From the NCBI RefSeq assembly GCF_003855155.1, contig NZ_CP034073.1, forward strand, positions 4,402,001-4,466,000: DNA of 64,000 nt, in the 5' to 3' direction. Shown here piece by piece: positions 38,927 through 49,800 of this stretch. Position numbers and translations under genes: made by a program. The number at the start of each line of letters is the position of its first letter. Position 1 is the stretch's first letter. Source of the DNA: Shewanella psychromarinicola (GTDB lineage: Bacteria; Pseudomonadota; Gammaproteobacteria; Enterobacterales; Shewanellaceae). Under the pieces are notes generated by a model that saw only the letters and a program-made list of their open reading frames with translations, was not told the DNA's origin and made no database searches.

Positions 38927-40903
38927 TTAGCTTTTCGCTTTAGCTTTCTTTTTATAAGGCTTTTTAAAACTGCGTTTCGGTGTGGTACTGGCGACACCTT
39001 GTAATGCTGATGGTAACTGGCTGGATGCTTGGGTTATTAAACCATCTAACTGGCTGAGTAATGGCTGCATAAACGCATCGTACTTCAGTCGTTTTTGGCT
39101 GATGGCATCAAGGCTGTTTTCCCATAATGCGGTCATGTCAGGTGTAGTTGCTGATTCTGGTAAGCTGCGGATCAAGCCAGTGCCAACCTGAGTGGCCAAT
39201 ATCGATTTACCTTGACGAATAAGGTATCCACGCTTAAATAATAATTCAATAATCCCAGCACGAGTTGCTTCGGTGCCTAGGCCGTCGGTTTCTTTGAGGA
39301 TTTTCTTAATTTCACTATCAGTAACATAACGACTAATTCCGGTCATGGCGCCTAATAATGTGGCATCGGTAAAATGCTTCGGCGCTTGAGTCGTTTTCTC
39401 CAATAATTCACCACGCAGACAATGCAACACCTGCCCGTTAACCAATGGCGGTAGCGACTGAACGGCATCGTCGTTATCGTCTTCACTGTGAGTTGAACCA
39501 GTATTCGCTTGACTGTTATTAGCTTGATTTGCTGTGGCTGCCCGTTTAAAGAGCTGTTTCCAGCCTAAGCTTTTGTCTTGACGCGCTTTAGTGGTAAACA
39601 AGCCACCAGCAATCGTCACTTCAACTGCGGTTTCTGCATAAATATAAGCGGGATAAAACTGGGCTAAATATTGCCGCGCAACATGTTGGTACAACTTTGC
39701 CTCATTACCTGATAATGCAGCTAAGTTAGCCACTTTCTCGGTAGGCACAATGGCATGGTGAGCATCCACTTTACTGTCATCCCACGCTTTAGATTTAAGC
39801 TTGGCATTAGGTGAGTCGCAACCATCAACCAAGGCAGAAACGCCTTTGAGCACAGCATCCAATACTTTCGGTGCCAAAGTATGCTGCTCTTTAGGTAAAT
39901 AGCGACTGTCTGAGCGCGGATAAGTAATCAATTTATGTTTTTCATACAAACTTTGGCAGGTATCAAGCACCTCTTTCGCCGATAGCCCAAAGCGTTTTGC
40001 GGCATCGATTTGCAGTGCTGATAAACTATAAGGTAATGGCGGGTTTTGGCGCTTATCTTTGGCTTCAAGTTTTGTCACTTCAGCGGGTTTACCATTAATG
40101 CGGGCAACCACATTTTCGGCTAAGCCTTTAGCTAATACCCGTCCATCTTCGTCCATATAGGGCTGGCAAGCCTCACTAGGCTTCCATTTAGCACTAAAAC
40201 CTTGTTGCTGATCGGTCAGCAAATGCGCTAACACTTCATAAAAAGGTTTTGGGGTAAATGCAGTAATTTCTTCGTCGCGGCGTACGACTAACCCAAGCAA
40301 AGGCGTTTGTACTCGGCCAACTGATAATACCCCCTGATAACCGACCTTACGCCCTTGAATGGTATATGCGCGGGTCATGTTCATGCCATACAGCCAATCA
40401 GCACGGCTGCGGGCTAATGCAGAAGTCGATAAAGGAATAAACTCACGATTGCTGCGTAACTGCCCTAGCGCACGTTTGACCGCTTGGGGGTTTAAGTCGC
40501 TGATTAACAGCCGCTGTACCTGGTTAAGCTTGTCACCCTTTACGCCCAAATAAGAAATCACTTCATCGACCAGCAACTGCCCTTCTCTATCTGGATCGCC
40601 AGCATTAATTATCGATGATGCTTGCTTTACCAGTTTACGCAACACCGTAAGTTGACTGCGCGTTTTGGGTTTGGGCTGCAACTTCCACGTTTGCGGGACA
40701 ATTGGCAAATGCTCGAGTTTCCACGACTTAAATGCATCATCGTACGCATCAGGCTCGGCTTGCTCTAATAAATGGCCAATACACCATGACACGCAATCAC
40801 CATTGGCGGCAGTGATATAGCCATCACCTTTTTTATGTGGCTTTGGCAACACATCGGCAATCGCACGACCTAGACTGGGTTTTTCAGCAATATATAAAAT
40901 CAT
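38927..40903 (-). CDS. topB: DNA topoisomerase III
   Basis: 658 residues, close to E. coli TopB (653). Type IA enzyme specialised in decatenation. The TOPRIM domain opens MILYIAEKPSLGRAIADVLP; NAGDPDREGQLLVDEV is the acidic metal site; the active-site Tyr is in LITYPRSDSRYLP. DGLGTEATRAGIIELLFKRGYL is typical of TopB. There is an acidic, low-complexity insert near residue 460 (NQANNSQANTGS and SEDDNDDA) and a basic tail ending KKKAKAKS. There are no zinc fingers, as expected. Repeat-family DNA follows the stop codon directly. Confidence 0.96.
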   Translation of the reverse strand: MILYIAEKPSLGRAIADVLPKPHKKGDGYITAANGDCVSWCIGHLLEQAEPDAYDDAFKSWKLEHLPIVPQTWKLQPKPKTRSQLTVLRKLVKQASSIINAGDPDREGQLLVDEVISYLGVKGDKLNQVQRLLISDLNPQAVKRALGQLRSNREFIPLSTSALARSRADWLYGMNMTRAYTIQGRKVGYQGVLSVGRVQTPLLGLVVRRDEEITAFTPKPFYEVLAHLLTDQQQGFSAKWKPSEACQPYMDEDGRVLAKGLAENVVARINGKPAEVTKLEAKDKRQNPPLPYSLSALQIDAAKRFGLSAKEVLDTCQSLYEKHKLITYPRSDSRYLPKEQHTLAPKVLDAVLKGVSALVDGCDSPNAKLKSKAWDDSKVDAHHAIVPTEKVANLAALSGNEAKLYQHVARQYLAQFYPAYIYAETAVEVTIAGGLFTTKARQDKSLGWKQLFKRAATANQANNSQANTGSTHSEDDNDDAVQSLPPLVNGQVLHCLRGELLEKTTQAPKHFTDATLLGAMTGISRYVTDSEIKKILKETDGLGTEATRAGIIELLFKRGYLIRQGKSILATQVGTGLIRSLPESATTPDMTALWENSLDAISQKRLKYDAFMQPLLSQLDGLITQASSQLPSALQGVASTTPKRSFKKPYKKKAKAKS

Positions 40904-41045
40904 AATCCACTGTTGGGGCGTTAGCGTTCAATATGACAAACCGAACTGCGCCACTTAACTGTATAAATTTACAGTATAGATTAGCGTTAAATACGCCAAG
41001 CTGCAAATATGAAATAATTAACCCCTTATCGGCGTAAATCATTAC

Positions 41046-41520
41046 AATAAAAGCATAACAGCGAAAAGCCTAGAAGCTAGAGCGGACTGCGTCCTGCTAG
41101 ATCGCTTCGCTGCTATAAAAGCATAACAGCGAAGAACCTAAACCCTAGAACGGACTGCGTCCTGCTAGTTCGCTTCGCGGCTATAAAAGCATAACAGCGA
41201 AGAACCTAGATCCTAGAACGGACTCCGTCCTGCTAGATCGCTTCGCTGCTATAACAGCATAACAGCGAAGAACCTAGACCCTAGAACGGACTGCGTCCTG
41301 CTAGATCGCTTCGCTGCTATAACAGCATAAAAGCGAAGAACCTAGACCCTAGAACGGACTGCGTCCTGCTAGTTCGCTTCGCGGCTATCAAAGCATAATA
41401 GCGAAGAACCTAGACCCAAGAGCGGACTGCGTCCTGCTAGATCGCTTCGCTGCTATAAAAGCATAACAGCAAAAAGCCTAGACCCTAGAACGGACTGCGT
41501 CCTGCTAGTTCGCTTGATAT
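41046..41520. repeat. Tandem array of seven 68-bp palindromic units
   Basis: The anchor GCATAACAGC (or a 1-2 base variant) occurs at 41053, 41121, 41189, 41257, 41325, 41393 and 41461, a spacing of exactly 68 bases. Each unit contains CTAGAACGGACTGCGTCCTG then CTAG, itself an imperfect palindrome (GGAC-TGC-GTCC between two CTAG), flanked by GCGAAG and CTTCGC arms, so each folds into a long hairpin. Units differ at a few bases. The seventh is cut short after about 54 bases. There is no open frame and no unique spacer. Confidence 0.9.
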
Positions 41521-41665
41521 CGATCTTTATCGCTCGTCATCGCTTGTTATCGCTCTTATAGCCTCTAGCAGCGAAGCGTCCTAGTATCTAGGCATCTAGG
41601 CGCAGCGTTCGCTTGTTATCACTCTTATAGCCTCTAGCCGCGAAGCGTCCTAGCCTCTAGGCCTT
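41521..41665. repeat. Two inverted units of the same repeat family
   Basis: GTTATCGCTCTTATAGCCTC at 41546 and its close copy at 41615 (spacing 69) lead into CTAGC-AGCGAAGCG and CTAGGCGCAGCGTTCGCTTG. Reverse-complementing gives the order and key words of the 68-bp units to the left (GCGAAGCG, CTAG, TGTTAT), so these are diverged copies in the opposite orientation. The A-then-B order recurs at 53440-53740. Confidence 0.75.
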
Positions 41666-41670
41666 AAAGC

Positions 41671-41704
41671 AAAAAAAACCAGCATCAATATGCTGGTTTT
41701 TTAT
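41671..41704 (-). terminator. Rho-independent terminator of purF
   Basis: AAAACCAGCAT pairs with ATGCTGGTTTT across four bases. Leftward it ends in a run of eight T. It separates purF from the repeat array. Confidence 0.93.
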
Positions 41705-41725
41705 CACTAACAAACAGTGGTTAAC

Positions 41726-43240
41726 TTATGGATGACACTCATTGTGCATTTCTAAATTAGTGCCTATGTCCTTTGAGCGATTTGCTTTGGCATCATCGTT
41801 ACGTAGTTGGGTTAAATGATCCAAGTAAGCTTGATCAACGTCATTGGTAATATAATGACCGTCGAACACTGATGTTTCAAAACGCTTAATCTCTGGATTT
41901 TCCATTCTTACTGCTTCAATTAAGTCGCTCAAGTCTTGGAAAATAATGCCATCGGCACCAATGATTTTGGCAATTTCGTCAGCATCACGACCATGAGCAA
42001 TCAACTCATTAGAGGTCGGCATATCAATTCCGTACACGTTAGGAAAACGGATTTCAGGGGCTGCTGAAGCAAAATACACTTTCTTTGCCCCGGCTTCACG
42101 CGCCATTTCAATGATCTGCTCAGACGTGGTGCCACGAACGATTGAATCATCAACCAGTAATACGTTTTTACCTTTGAACTCAGTATTAATTGCGTTCAAT
42201 TTACGACGTACTGATTTTTTACGTTCTTGCTGACCTGGCATGATAAACGTACGACCAATATAACGGTTTTTAACAAAACCTTGACGGTACGGTAAATCCA
42301 TACAACGAGCAATTTCTAATGCGATATCGCACGATGTCTCTGGAATAGGAATAACGACATCAATGTCATGGTCTTCCCATTCTTTCTTAATTTTTTCGCC
42401 TAACTTAGCGCCCATGTTTACGCGACTGGCATACACAGAGATTTTGTCGATGCTCGAATCTGGACGAGCAAAATAAACGAATTCAAAAATACACGGAGCA
42501 TAGCTTGGGTCTACAGCACATTGACGGGTAAATAACTGGCCATCAAGTGAAATATAAACAGCCTCACCAGGTGCTACGTCACGCATCACTTCAAAACCGA
42601 CGGCATCCAAAGCAACACTTTCTGAAGCAACCATATACTCAGTACCAGTTGCTGTTTCATGCTTACCCAGTACCAAAGGACGAATACCAAATGGATCGCG
42701 GAACGCTACTAGGCCTTGGCCGATGATCATTGCCACTACCGCATAAGCACCACGGGTTTGCGCATGCACTTTGGCAACCGCATCAAACACTTCATCGGCA
42801 CTTAAGGTTAAACTGCGCGTCTCTTGTAACTCATCGGCTAACAGGTTTAACAAGATTTCGGAGTCAGAGGTGGTGTTAACATGACGACGTTTTCTGACGA
42901 GGCTTTCCGCCAGATCAAGCGTATTGGTCAAGTTACCGTTATGCGCTAACGAAATACCAAATGGCGAGTTAACATAAAACGGTTGCGCCTCTGATGCACT
43001 CGAGCTGCCCGCGGTTGGATAACGAACATGTCCAATACCGGCATTACCTTGTAAACGCTGCATATGTTTAGGTTCAAACACATCTTTGACTAAGCCGTTT
43101 GCTTTACGTAAACGAAACGCATTCATGTCAACAGTCACAATACCTGCTGCGTCTTGACCACGATGTTGAAGCACAGTCAGCGCATCATAAATGGTCTGAT
43201 TAACTGTTGATTTTCCTACTATTCCGACGATACCACACAT
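41726..43240 (-). CDS. purF: Amidophosphoribosyltransferase
   Basis: First committed step of purine synthesis: PRPP plus glutamine to phosphoribosylamine. 504 residues, as E. coli PurF (505). The N-terminal nucleophile Cys is at position 2 (MCGIVGIVG); [11 protein letters not shown] and GHVRYPTAG belong to the glutaminase domain. The PRPP motif [14 protein letters not shown] lies at about residue 365. The start has GAGGAA eight bases upstream. It is the last gene of the leftward truA-folC-dedD-cvpA-purF series and is followed by its own terminator. Confidence 0.98.
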   Translation of the reverse strand: MCGIVGIVGKSTVNQTIYDALTVLQHRGQDAAGIVTVDMNAFRLRKANGLVKDVFEPKHMQRLQGNAGIGHVRYPTAGSSSASEAQPFYVNSPFGISLAHNGNLTNTLDLAESLVRKRRHVNTTSDSEILLNLLADELQETRSLTLSADEVFDAVAKVHAQTRGAYAVVAMIIGQGLVAFRDPFGIRPLVLGKHETATGTEYMVASESVALDAVGFEVMRDVAPGEAVYISLDGQLFTRQCAVDPSYAPCIFEFVYFARPDSSIDKISVYASRVNMGAKLGEKIKKEWEDHDIDVVIPIPETSCDIALEIARCMDLPYRQGFVKNRYIGRTFIMPGQQERKKSVRRKLNAINTEFKGKNVLLVDDSIVRGTTSEQIIEMAREAGAKKVYFASAAPEIRFPNVYGIDMPTSNELIAHGRDADEIAKIIGADGIIFQDLSDLIEAVRMENPEIKRFETSVFDGHYITNDVDQAYLDHLTQLRNDDAKANRSKDIGTNLEMHNECHP

Positions 43241-43273
43241 GGGTAAGGTTCCTCACTGTAAAGTGTTTTATGA

Positions 43274-43762
43274 TTATATTTTGGGTACAAAGCTTGAGGT
43301 ATTTTCGACATAGTCAAAAAACCACTGAATAACCACGCCAAATTCAGGTACAAGTACAGAATCCTGCCACCATTTCGTGTCAGGGAATGCCGTAAAAGCA
43401 TCCATAAAAAACAGTAATGCGCTAACAATTAACGCGCCACGAATGGCACCAAAACACAGGCCTAAAACACGGTCTGTGCCCGATAAGCCTGTTTTGGCCA
43501 CTAACTGGCCTAACAAATAATTAACGAGTGCCCCTAGGATCAGGGTAATGATAAAAAGAATGGCAATCGCGACACCGTTTCTGACTAACTCGTCCTGCAT
43601 TTGGGTTAAATGAGCAGCAAGATCAAGATAAAACTGGCTAGCAATAAAGAAAGCGGCAAACCAAACCACAAGAGACATGGCTTCTTTGGCAAATCCGCGG
43701 ATCAAACTAATAATAGTTGATAACCCGATGACAATAATAATTGCGTAATCAATCCAAACCAT
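43274..43762 (-). CDS. cvpA: Colicin V production family protein CvpA
   Basis: 162 residues, E. coli CvpA length. Four hydrophobic helices: residues 4-20 (WIDYAIIIVIGLSTIISLIR), about 28-45, 62-85 and 98-118, with the conserved GFAKEA and DRVLGLCFGAIRGALIVSALL. In E. coli it is needed for colicin V export and for envelope stress resistance. It lies 33 bases upstream of purF, a conserved pair. Confidence 0.96.
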   Translation of the reverse strand: MVWIDYAIIIVIGLSTIISLIRGFAKEAMSLVVWFAAFFIASQFYLDLAAHLTQMQDELVRNGVAIAILFIITLILGALVNYLLGQLVAKTGLSGTDRVLGLCFGAIRGALIVSALLFFMDAFTAFPDTKWWQDSVLVPEFGVVIQWFFDYVENTSSFVPKI

Positions 43763-43914
43763 GGAGATGGGGATCCGGTATAGGGTTCAAGACGGCGAGA
43801 TTCTAACAGAGACAGAGATGTTTCTCACCTCTGATTGCACAAATTATTCTTGCGTGATTAAGAACAATCAAATTGTAAATATTAATCACCCAAGCATAAT
43901 ACCGTCTGAATAGG

Positions 43915-44529
43915 TTATTGTTCCTGTGGATTATAGGCTACGATTTTGCCTTTTAATCCGGTTAATTTGAATATAGGTTGCTGACGAGCTTTAAGTTTTT
44001 CTTCTGACACTTCAGGGCCTACAAATACTCGGGTTAATTTTCCTTCAACAGGTACTTTAGGCAGTGTATAAGCATTAAATCCTGCCTTACGTAGTTGAAT
44101 AATTAAGGCTTTTACATTGGTAATATTATTAAAACCGCCTAATTGCAACGTAAAACCAGCCGTAACGGGTGATTTAGTTTTATTAGCAACGGGTGTTTCA
44201 GGCTTTTTTACTGCCGCAGTGGTTGCCGCTGACGGTTTAACCACTTGATTCACTTTTTTAGTTGGTTCTGCTTCACCTAATTCAACAATATCGTTACTGA
44301 GATCTTGAGGTTCAGCAATCGTTAACACTTGGAATTCTTCCGCGGGTTCGGCGATGTTGGCAGAACTGGCTCGATTTGAAGCACTTGATTGAACGGGACG
44401 TAAAGGAATTTCAGTGAACTCCTCAACCACCTGAGGTTTTTTACCGTCTAATAAATCGGGTAAAAAAATCACACCTAAGGCCACTAAGACGATGGTACCC
44501 ACTAAACGATTTTGAAATTGACGATTCAA
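43915..44529 (-). CDS. dedD: DedD-like SPOR domain protein
   Basis: 204 residues. One transmembrane segment at about residues 8-25 (RLVGTIVLVALGVIFLPDLL), a disordered Pro/Lys/Thr-rich linker (about 30-125) and a C-terminal SPOR domain (about 127-200, FTLQLGGFNNITNVKALIIQL and RVFVGPEVSEEKL). SPOR domains bind denuded peptidoglycan at the septum, so this is a division-site protein. The position between folC and cvpA is as in E. coli. Confidence 0.93.
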   Translation of the reverse strand: MNRQFQNRLVGTIVLVALGVIFLPDLLDGKKPQVVEEFTEIPLRPVQSSASNRASSANIAEPAEEFQVLTIAEPQDLSNDIVELGEAEPTKKVNQVVKPSAATTAAVKKPETPVANKTKSPVTAGFTLQLGGFNNITNVKALIIQLRKAGFNAYTLPKVPVEGKLTRVFVGPEVSEEKLKARQQPIFKLTGLKGKIVAYNPQEQ

Positions 44530-44600
44530 AGCTAATTCCCTTTTTTAACAAAACGACGTTAATGATGGCTTCTAAAACCGACGTCTAACATAAATAGTGT

Positions 44601-45878
44601 TTATAAAGATTTAAACCCTGCAACAGTATAAAAAGAGCCAAATATAATGACCACATCATCAGCCTCTACCGTCGCTTGTATAGCTTGCCATGCGCTGGCG
44701 ATGTCAGTAAATTCACTGGCATGCTGACGACAACGCTCATTGGGCAATGCTTGACGCAGTGCTTGCGCTGTTGCGCCCCGTGGATTATCTAAACCAACAA
44801 AATACCAATGACGGATTTGTTCAGCCAATGTCGCCAATACCGACTTGATGTCTTTATCTTTAAGCATGCCACATAAGGCTACAATACGACGACCTTGGTA
44901 CGCCTGCAATTGCTGTGCTAAATATCGTGCAGCATGGGGATTATGCGCTACATCTACTAGTACTAATGGTTGCTCACTCACCTGCTCTAATCGTCCAGCT
45001 AGTTGAGCTTGTTGTAATCCTTGGTTGATGTGTTGCTGGCTTATTTGCGGCCAAATATAACTTAGCAGCGCCACAACACTAGCAGCATTAGCTAGCGGTA
45101 ACCTTGGCACAGCCAAACCAATATAAGATTGCTGCGCGGATTCAAAATGCCATAATGTAGGTGGGTTCTGGTCTTTATGGTAATGAAACTCATAACCAAC
45201 ACGATAAAGTGTTGTTCCAATCTGCTGAGCATAATCGGTCACGCTCAATGGTAAATCGGGTTCACCACAAATGGCGAGACAACCTGAGCGGAACACGCCG
45301 GCTTTTTCTCTGCCAACCAGTTCTCGGGTATCGCCTAAATATTCTTGGTGATCAAGATCGATAGAGGTCAAGATAGTGGCTGTGGAATCGATAATATTAG
45401 TGGCATCTAGACGGCCACCTAAGCCCACTTCAAGAATAATCACATCAAGCTTAGCAGCTTTGAATAAGTATAAACCCGCTAACGTCGCATATTCAAAAAA
45501 GGTTAATGAAATATCACCTCGTGCCATCTCTATGGCACTAAAAGCTCCAATAAGAGAGGCATCACTGGCATCTTGTTGATTGATCTGCACCCGTTCATTG
45601 TAATGCAGCAAATGCGGTGAACTGTAGACGCCAACTGATAAGTTTGCTTGACGTAATATTGAGGCGAGCATCGCACAGGTCGTGCCTTTACCATTGGTAC
45701 CGGCGACTGTAATCACTTTAGCTGGAGCTAAATCAATCACATTGAGTCGCTCGGCGACAGCACTGACTCGCGTTAAGCCCATGTCGATTTCGCTAGGATG
45801 AATTGCCAGCAAATAATCCAGCCATTGATTTAAGCTTGATTGTTGATTGGGTACAGTAATTTCAGACGCAATTGACAT
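44601..45878 (-). CDS. folC: Bifunctional folylpolyglutamate synthase/dihydrofolate synthase
   Basis: 425 residues, E. coli FolC 422. Adds glutamate to dihydropteroate and to reduced folates with ATP. The Mur-ligase-like ATP site VAGTNGKGTTCAMLASIL, the substrate-binding SPHLLHYNERVQIN and the central ILEVGLGGRLDATNI are present, as is VDVAHNPHAARYL of the C-terminal domain. It follows truA at 93 bases; accD, which stands between them in E. coli, is not there. Confidence 0.96.
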   Translation of the reverse strand: MSIASEITVPNQQSSLNQWLDYLLAIHPSEIDMGLTRVSAVAERLNVIDLAPAKVITVAGTNGKGTTCAMLASILRQANLSVGVYSSPHLLHYNERVQINQQDASDASLIGAFSAIEMARGDISLTFFEYATLAGLYLFKAAKLDVIILEVGLGGRLDATNIIDSTATILTSIDLDHQEYLGDTRELVGREKAGVFRSGCLAICGEPDLPLSVTDYAQQIGTTLYRVGYEFHYHKDQNPPTLWHFESAQQSYIGLAVPRLPLANAASVVALLSYIWPQISQQHINQGLQQAQLAGRLEQVSEQPLVLVDVAHNPHAARYLAQQLQAYQGRRIVALCGMLKDKDIKSVLATLAEQIRHWYFVGLDNPRGATAQALRQALPNERCRQHASEFTDIASAWQAIQATVEADDVVIIFGSFYTVAGFKSL

Positions 45879-45971
45879 AATTCAATACCATTTAATTTAT
45901 GCAAACCTTACCAGACGTGGCGAAAACATAACATTAGTTTTACATCCCAATAAATATGACTGAAAAACACT

Positions 45972-46757
45972 TTAATCGAGCATAAACAATGGACCGAGTG
46001 CTAACCTAGGCAATTGATGCTGCTCAGGGTAAGTCACATCGACCAAATACAATCCGTTGGGCTTAGCTGTCGCTGCCGCCTGAGTGCGATTTTTCAATGC
46101 CAAGAGTTCTGTTATCCACTCGATAGATTGATTACCTAAACCGATTTGAAGTAATGAACCGACAATATTACGCACCATATGATGTAAAAATGCATTGGCT
46201 TGAATATCCACCAACACATACATGCCTTGACGAGTCACATTAACTTGATGCACATCTCGACAGGGTGTTTTAGCTTGACAATGCAACGCTCTAAAACTGG
46301 TAAAATCGTGTTTGCCTACGAGAAGCTGTGCGGCTTGATGCATCAAGGTTTCATCTATATCGCCGTGATAATGGCTCACACCAGAAGCTAAAATACCAGG
46401 GCGCAATTGATGATTATAAATAACATAGCGATAACGTCTGGCCGTGGCACTATAACGGGCATGAAAACTGTCATCCACTTCTTTCATCCATCGCACGGCT
46501 ATACTGTCGGGTAAATTAGCATTCACGCCTAGTGTCCACGCCGTCATTGGACGTTGAACATTGGTGTCAAAATGAACCACCTGTCCAGTAGCATGCACGC
46601 CAGTATCAGTTCGCCCGGCACACAATACTTTAATGGGCTCATTTGCCACGTAACTTAAGGCTTTTTCAAGCTGGGCTTGCACTGAATCGACATCGAGTTG
46701 GCGCTGCCACCCACAAAAACCACTACCATCATATTCAATACCTAACGCGACCCGCAT
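45972..46757 (-). CDS. truA: tRNA pseudouridine(38-40) synthase
   Basis: 261 residues. Makes pseudouridine at positions 38-40 of the anticodon stem. The catalytic Asp is in [18 protein letters not shown] (about residue 52); the start [20 protein letters not shown] and the later [17 protein letters not shown] are typical. It is followed by folC and preceded by fimV, the order common in Shewanella and Vibrio. Confidence 0.97.
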   Translation of the reverse strand: MRVALGIEYDGSGFCGWQRQLDVDSVQAQLEKALSYVANEPIKVLCAGRTDTGVHATGQVVHFDTNVQRPMTAWTLGVNANLPDSIAVRWMKEVDDSFHARYSATARRYRYVIYNHQLRPGILASGVSHYHGDIDETLMHQAAQLLVGKHDFTSFRALHCQAKTPCRDVHQVNVTRQGMYVLVDIQANAFLHHMVRNIVGSLLQIGLGNQSIEWITELLALKNRTQAAATAKPNGLYLVDVTYPEQHQLPRLALGPLFMLD

Positions 46758-46899
46758 GCCTATATCCTCTACTCAATAATGGCGCGCAGTTTACCACAAA
46801 AAAACGGCGCATGTATCTGCGCCGTTTGCATTTATATGGTTAACATAGGGCTATTTATTTTACCTATACCACATGAATTGACCGAGTTAATTATCCGAG

Positions 46900-49800
46900 T
46901 TAATTAAAGCTTTTAATTAAATTTTTGGCTTCTAATTGTTGACGTTCATTGCCATCCATTTGCACTTCTTTTAATAATGCTCGGGCACTGTCTTGATCTT
47001 CAATTTCAATATATGCTCTGGCTAAATCAAGTTTGGCATTAACGGAGTTTTCTTCATCATCAACATCAACCATGTCTGCATTGCTTATTAACGAATTGAC
47101 TGAACCCATATTAACATTAACGTCTTTATACTGATCGGTTTTATCGTCATCTTCATCAGCATCGTTTAACAATTTATCGATGTCGATATAGCTATTTTCA
47201 CGCTCAAAACGCGTTACCTCATCATTACTGGCTTTATATTCAGCTGATTGGCTACGTTCTTTTTGATCAAGTGCCGCCAACGCTTCATCTACCGTTAAAT
47301 TGTCATCGCTAAGGATATATTCGTCTTCAGAGGTATAGTCGTCAACGTTGTCATCCTCTTTTAATGACTGTGAAAATGCGGCCAGTAAATCATCATCACT
47401 GACCTCAGATTCATCGACTTCTTTCTCGTCAGCGGCAGACTCGGCAGCTTTAAGTAAATCACTTTCCCAATCTAATAATTCAGGCTTAGGTTTGTTGGAT
47501 TTTAGGTCATTAAAGAAGCCGGAATCTTTATTGGTTTTATTTTGCGCAGTAGACGAAGAAGTGTCTTTATCATCTATTTCGGCTAACAAAGCATCAAGGG
47601 CCTCTTCCGCTTCAGTTTCTGGAGTAGGAGAAGATGCTGCTGTGGATCCTTGCTCTGACTTAACATCATGACGACTAGTTAATGCTAGCGCGGCTTCAAG
47701 TTGAGCATCAAATAAGGTGTTATCTTGGTCTTTACTATCGGCTTGTGTATCAACGTCAGACAGAGCATCTTTGTCCGCATCAATATCGTCTGCATTATCT
47801 GTTTTAGCTAAATCGACATCACTAAGATATTCATCAAACTCATCAAACAACTCAGTATCATCAATCTTGTCATTGATAGATTGTTCGCTGTTTGTATCAG
47901 TTGATGGTGTATCGCCGGCTTTTGTATCTTCTTTAAAGCTTGCCAATAAAGCATTAATATCATCATCGAGTGACTCATCATCGTCCAATATTAATGCTTC
48001 ACTGGACGTATCGTCATCTAACTCCGCGGCAATCTGAGCTTGTACCGCTGCGTTTTCGTGATCATATGTCTCTGACTCAACCACAGGTTCGTTAAGACTG
48101 GCTAACAATGCATCGATGTCTTCGTCACTTGTTTCATTATCATCAGTAGAATCGGCGACATCTTCATCACTTAATTCAGCTGCAATTTGGGCTGCTAAAT
48201 CATCACTTTCCGAGTTTCCCTGCTCATCTATTGGTAATTCATCGCTATTTTCGGCCATTGCGGATTCAATAACAGGCTCATTCAAGCTAGCCAATAATGC
48301 ATCAACATCCTCATTATTAGGCTCTTCATTTTGGCCAATTTCATTCACATCATCTTCGCCGCTTGAGTCTGCCGATGTCTCTGGAGCTTTGACAGCCGCA
48401 GCAACATCATCTGACTCTGCCGGCATATCAAACTCGGCGAGTAATGAATCGATATCATCTTCAGTTGAGTCTGCTGATGAGCCGGCTGATGTCTCTGGCG
48501 CTTTGACAGCCGCAGCAACATCATCTGACTCTGCCGGCATATCAAACTCGGCGAGTAATGAATCGATATCATCTTCAGTTGACTCTTCAGTTGAGCCTAC
48601 TGATGTCTCTGGCGCGTTGACAGCCGCGGCAACATCGTCTGACTCTGCCGGCATATCAAAATCGGCGAGTAATGAATCGATATCATCTTCAGTTGAATTT
48701 TCAGTTGACTCTTCAGTTGAATCTGCTGATGTCTCTGTCGCGTTAACATCCGCAGCAACATCATCTGACTCTGCCGGCATATCAAACTCAGCTAGTAATG
48801 AATCGATGTCATCTTCAGTTGAATTTTCAGTTGAGCCGGCTGATGTCTCTGGCGCTTTGACAGCCGCGGCAACATCATCTGACTCTGCCGGCATATCAAA
48901 CTCGGCTAGTAATGAATCGATATCATCTTCAGTTGAATTTTCAGTTGAGCCGGCTGATGTCTCTGGCGCTTTGACAGCCGCAGCAACATCATCTGACTCT
49001 GCCGGCATATCAAACTCGGCTAGTAATGAATCGATATCATCTTCAGTTGACTCTTCAGTTGAGCTGGCTGATGTCTCTGGCGCTTTGACAACCGCGGCAA
49101 CATCATCTGACTCTGGCGGCATATCAAACTCGGCTAATAATGAATCGATATCATCTTCAGTTGACTCTTCAGTTGAGCTGGCTGATGTCTCTGGCGCTTT
49201 GACAACCGCGGCAACATCATCTGACTCTGGCGGCATATCAAACTCGGCTAATAATGAATCTATATCATCTTCTGCAGAATTTTCAGTTGAATCGGCTGAT
49301 GTCTCTGGGGTTTTGACAGCCGCAGCAGCAACATCATCTGACTCTGGCGGCATATCAAACTCGGCTAATAATGAATCTATATCATCTTCTGCAGATGCAT
49401 CTAGATCATCAGTTTTATCTTTCGCCGCTCCTTCTGTATCTAAACCCACCAATAGATTGTTGAGATCATCGTCATCTTCAAGAGGTTCTAGATCAGAATC
49501 TTGATCCTCCATGGCCTCAGCCCATAAATCATCTAATGAAGTCCCATCTTCATCTTCTAATTCTTTTTCGCTAATGAACATATCAGATGCCATATCCATC
49601 TCGATATCACCGCTCATTTGGATTTCTGGCTGTAAATCAACACTGTCTGAATCCAATAAATCATCAATTGACTCTTCATCATTTGAATCTAAATGGATCA
49701 CCATATCGTCAGAGTCATCATTGGCTATTGCGGTAGTTGACTCTTTTCCTGGCTGGGTTTCAGTTTTTATTTCAGCCTGTTGAGTTTTTTTATTACGGCG

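Noticed and set aside
41046..41520. Possible CRISPR array
   Set aside because: The whole 68-bp unit repeats with no unique spacers, and no cas gene is near.
48116..49504. 462-codon open frame on the plus strand opposite fimV
   Set aside because: It exists because the repeated acidic coding sequence lacks stops on the other strand; its product is Ser/Ala low complexity with no ribosome-binding site or family.
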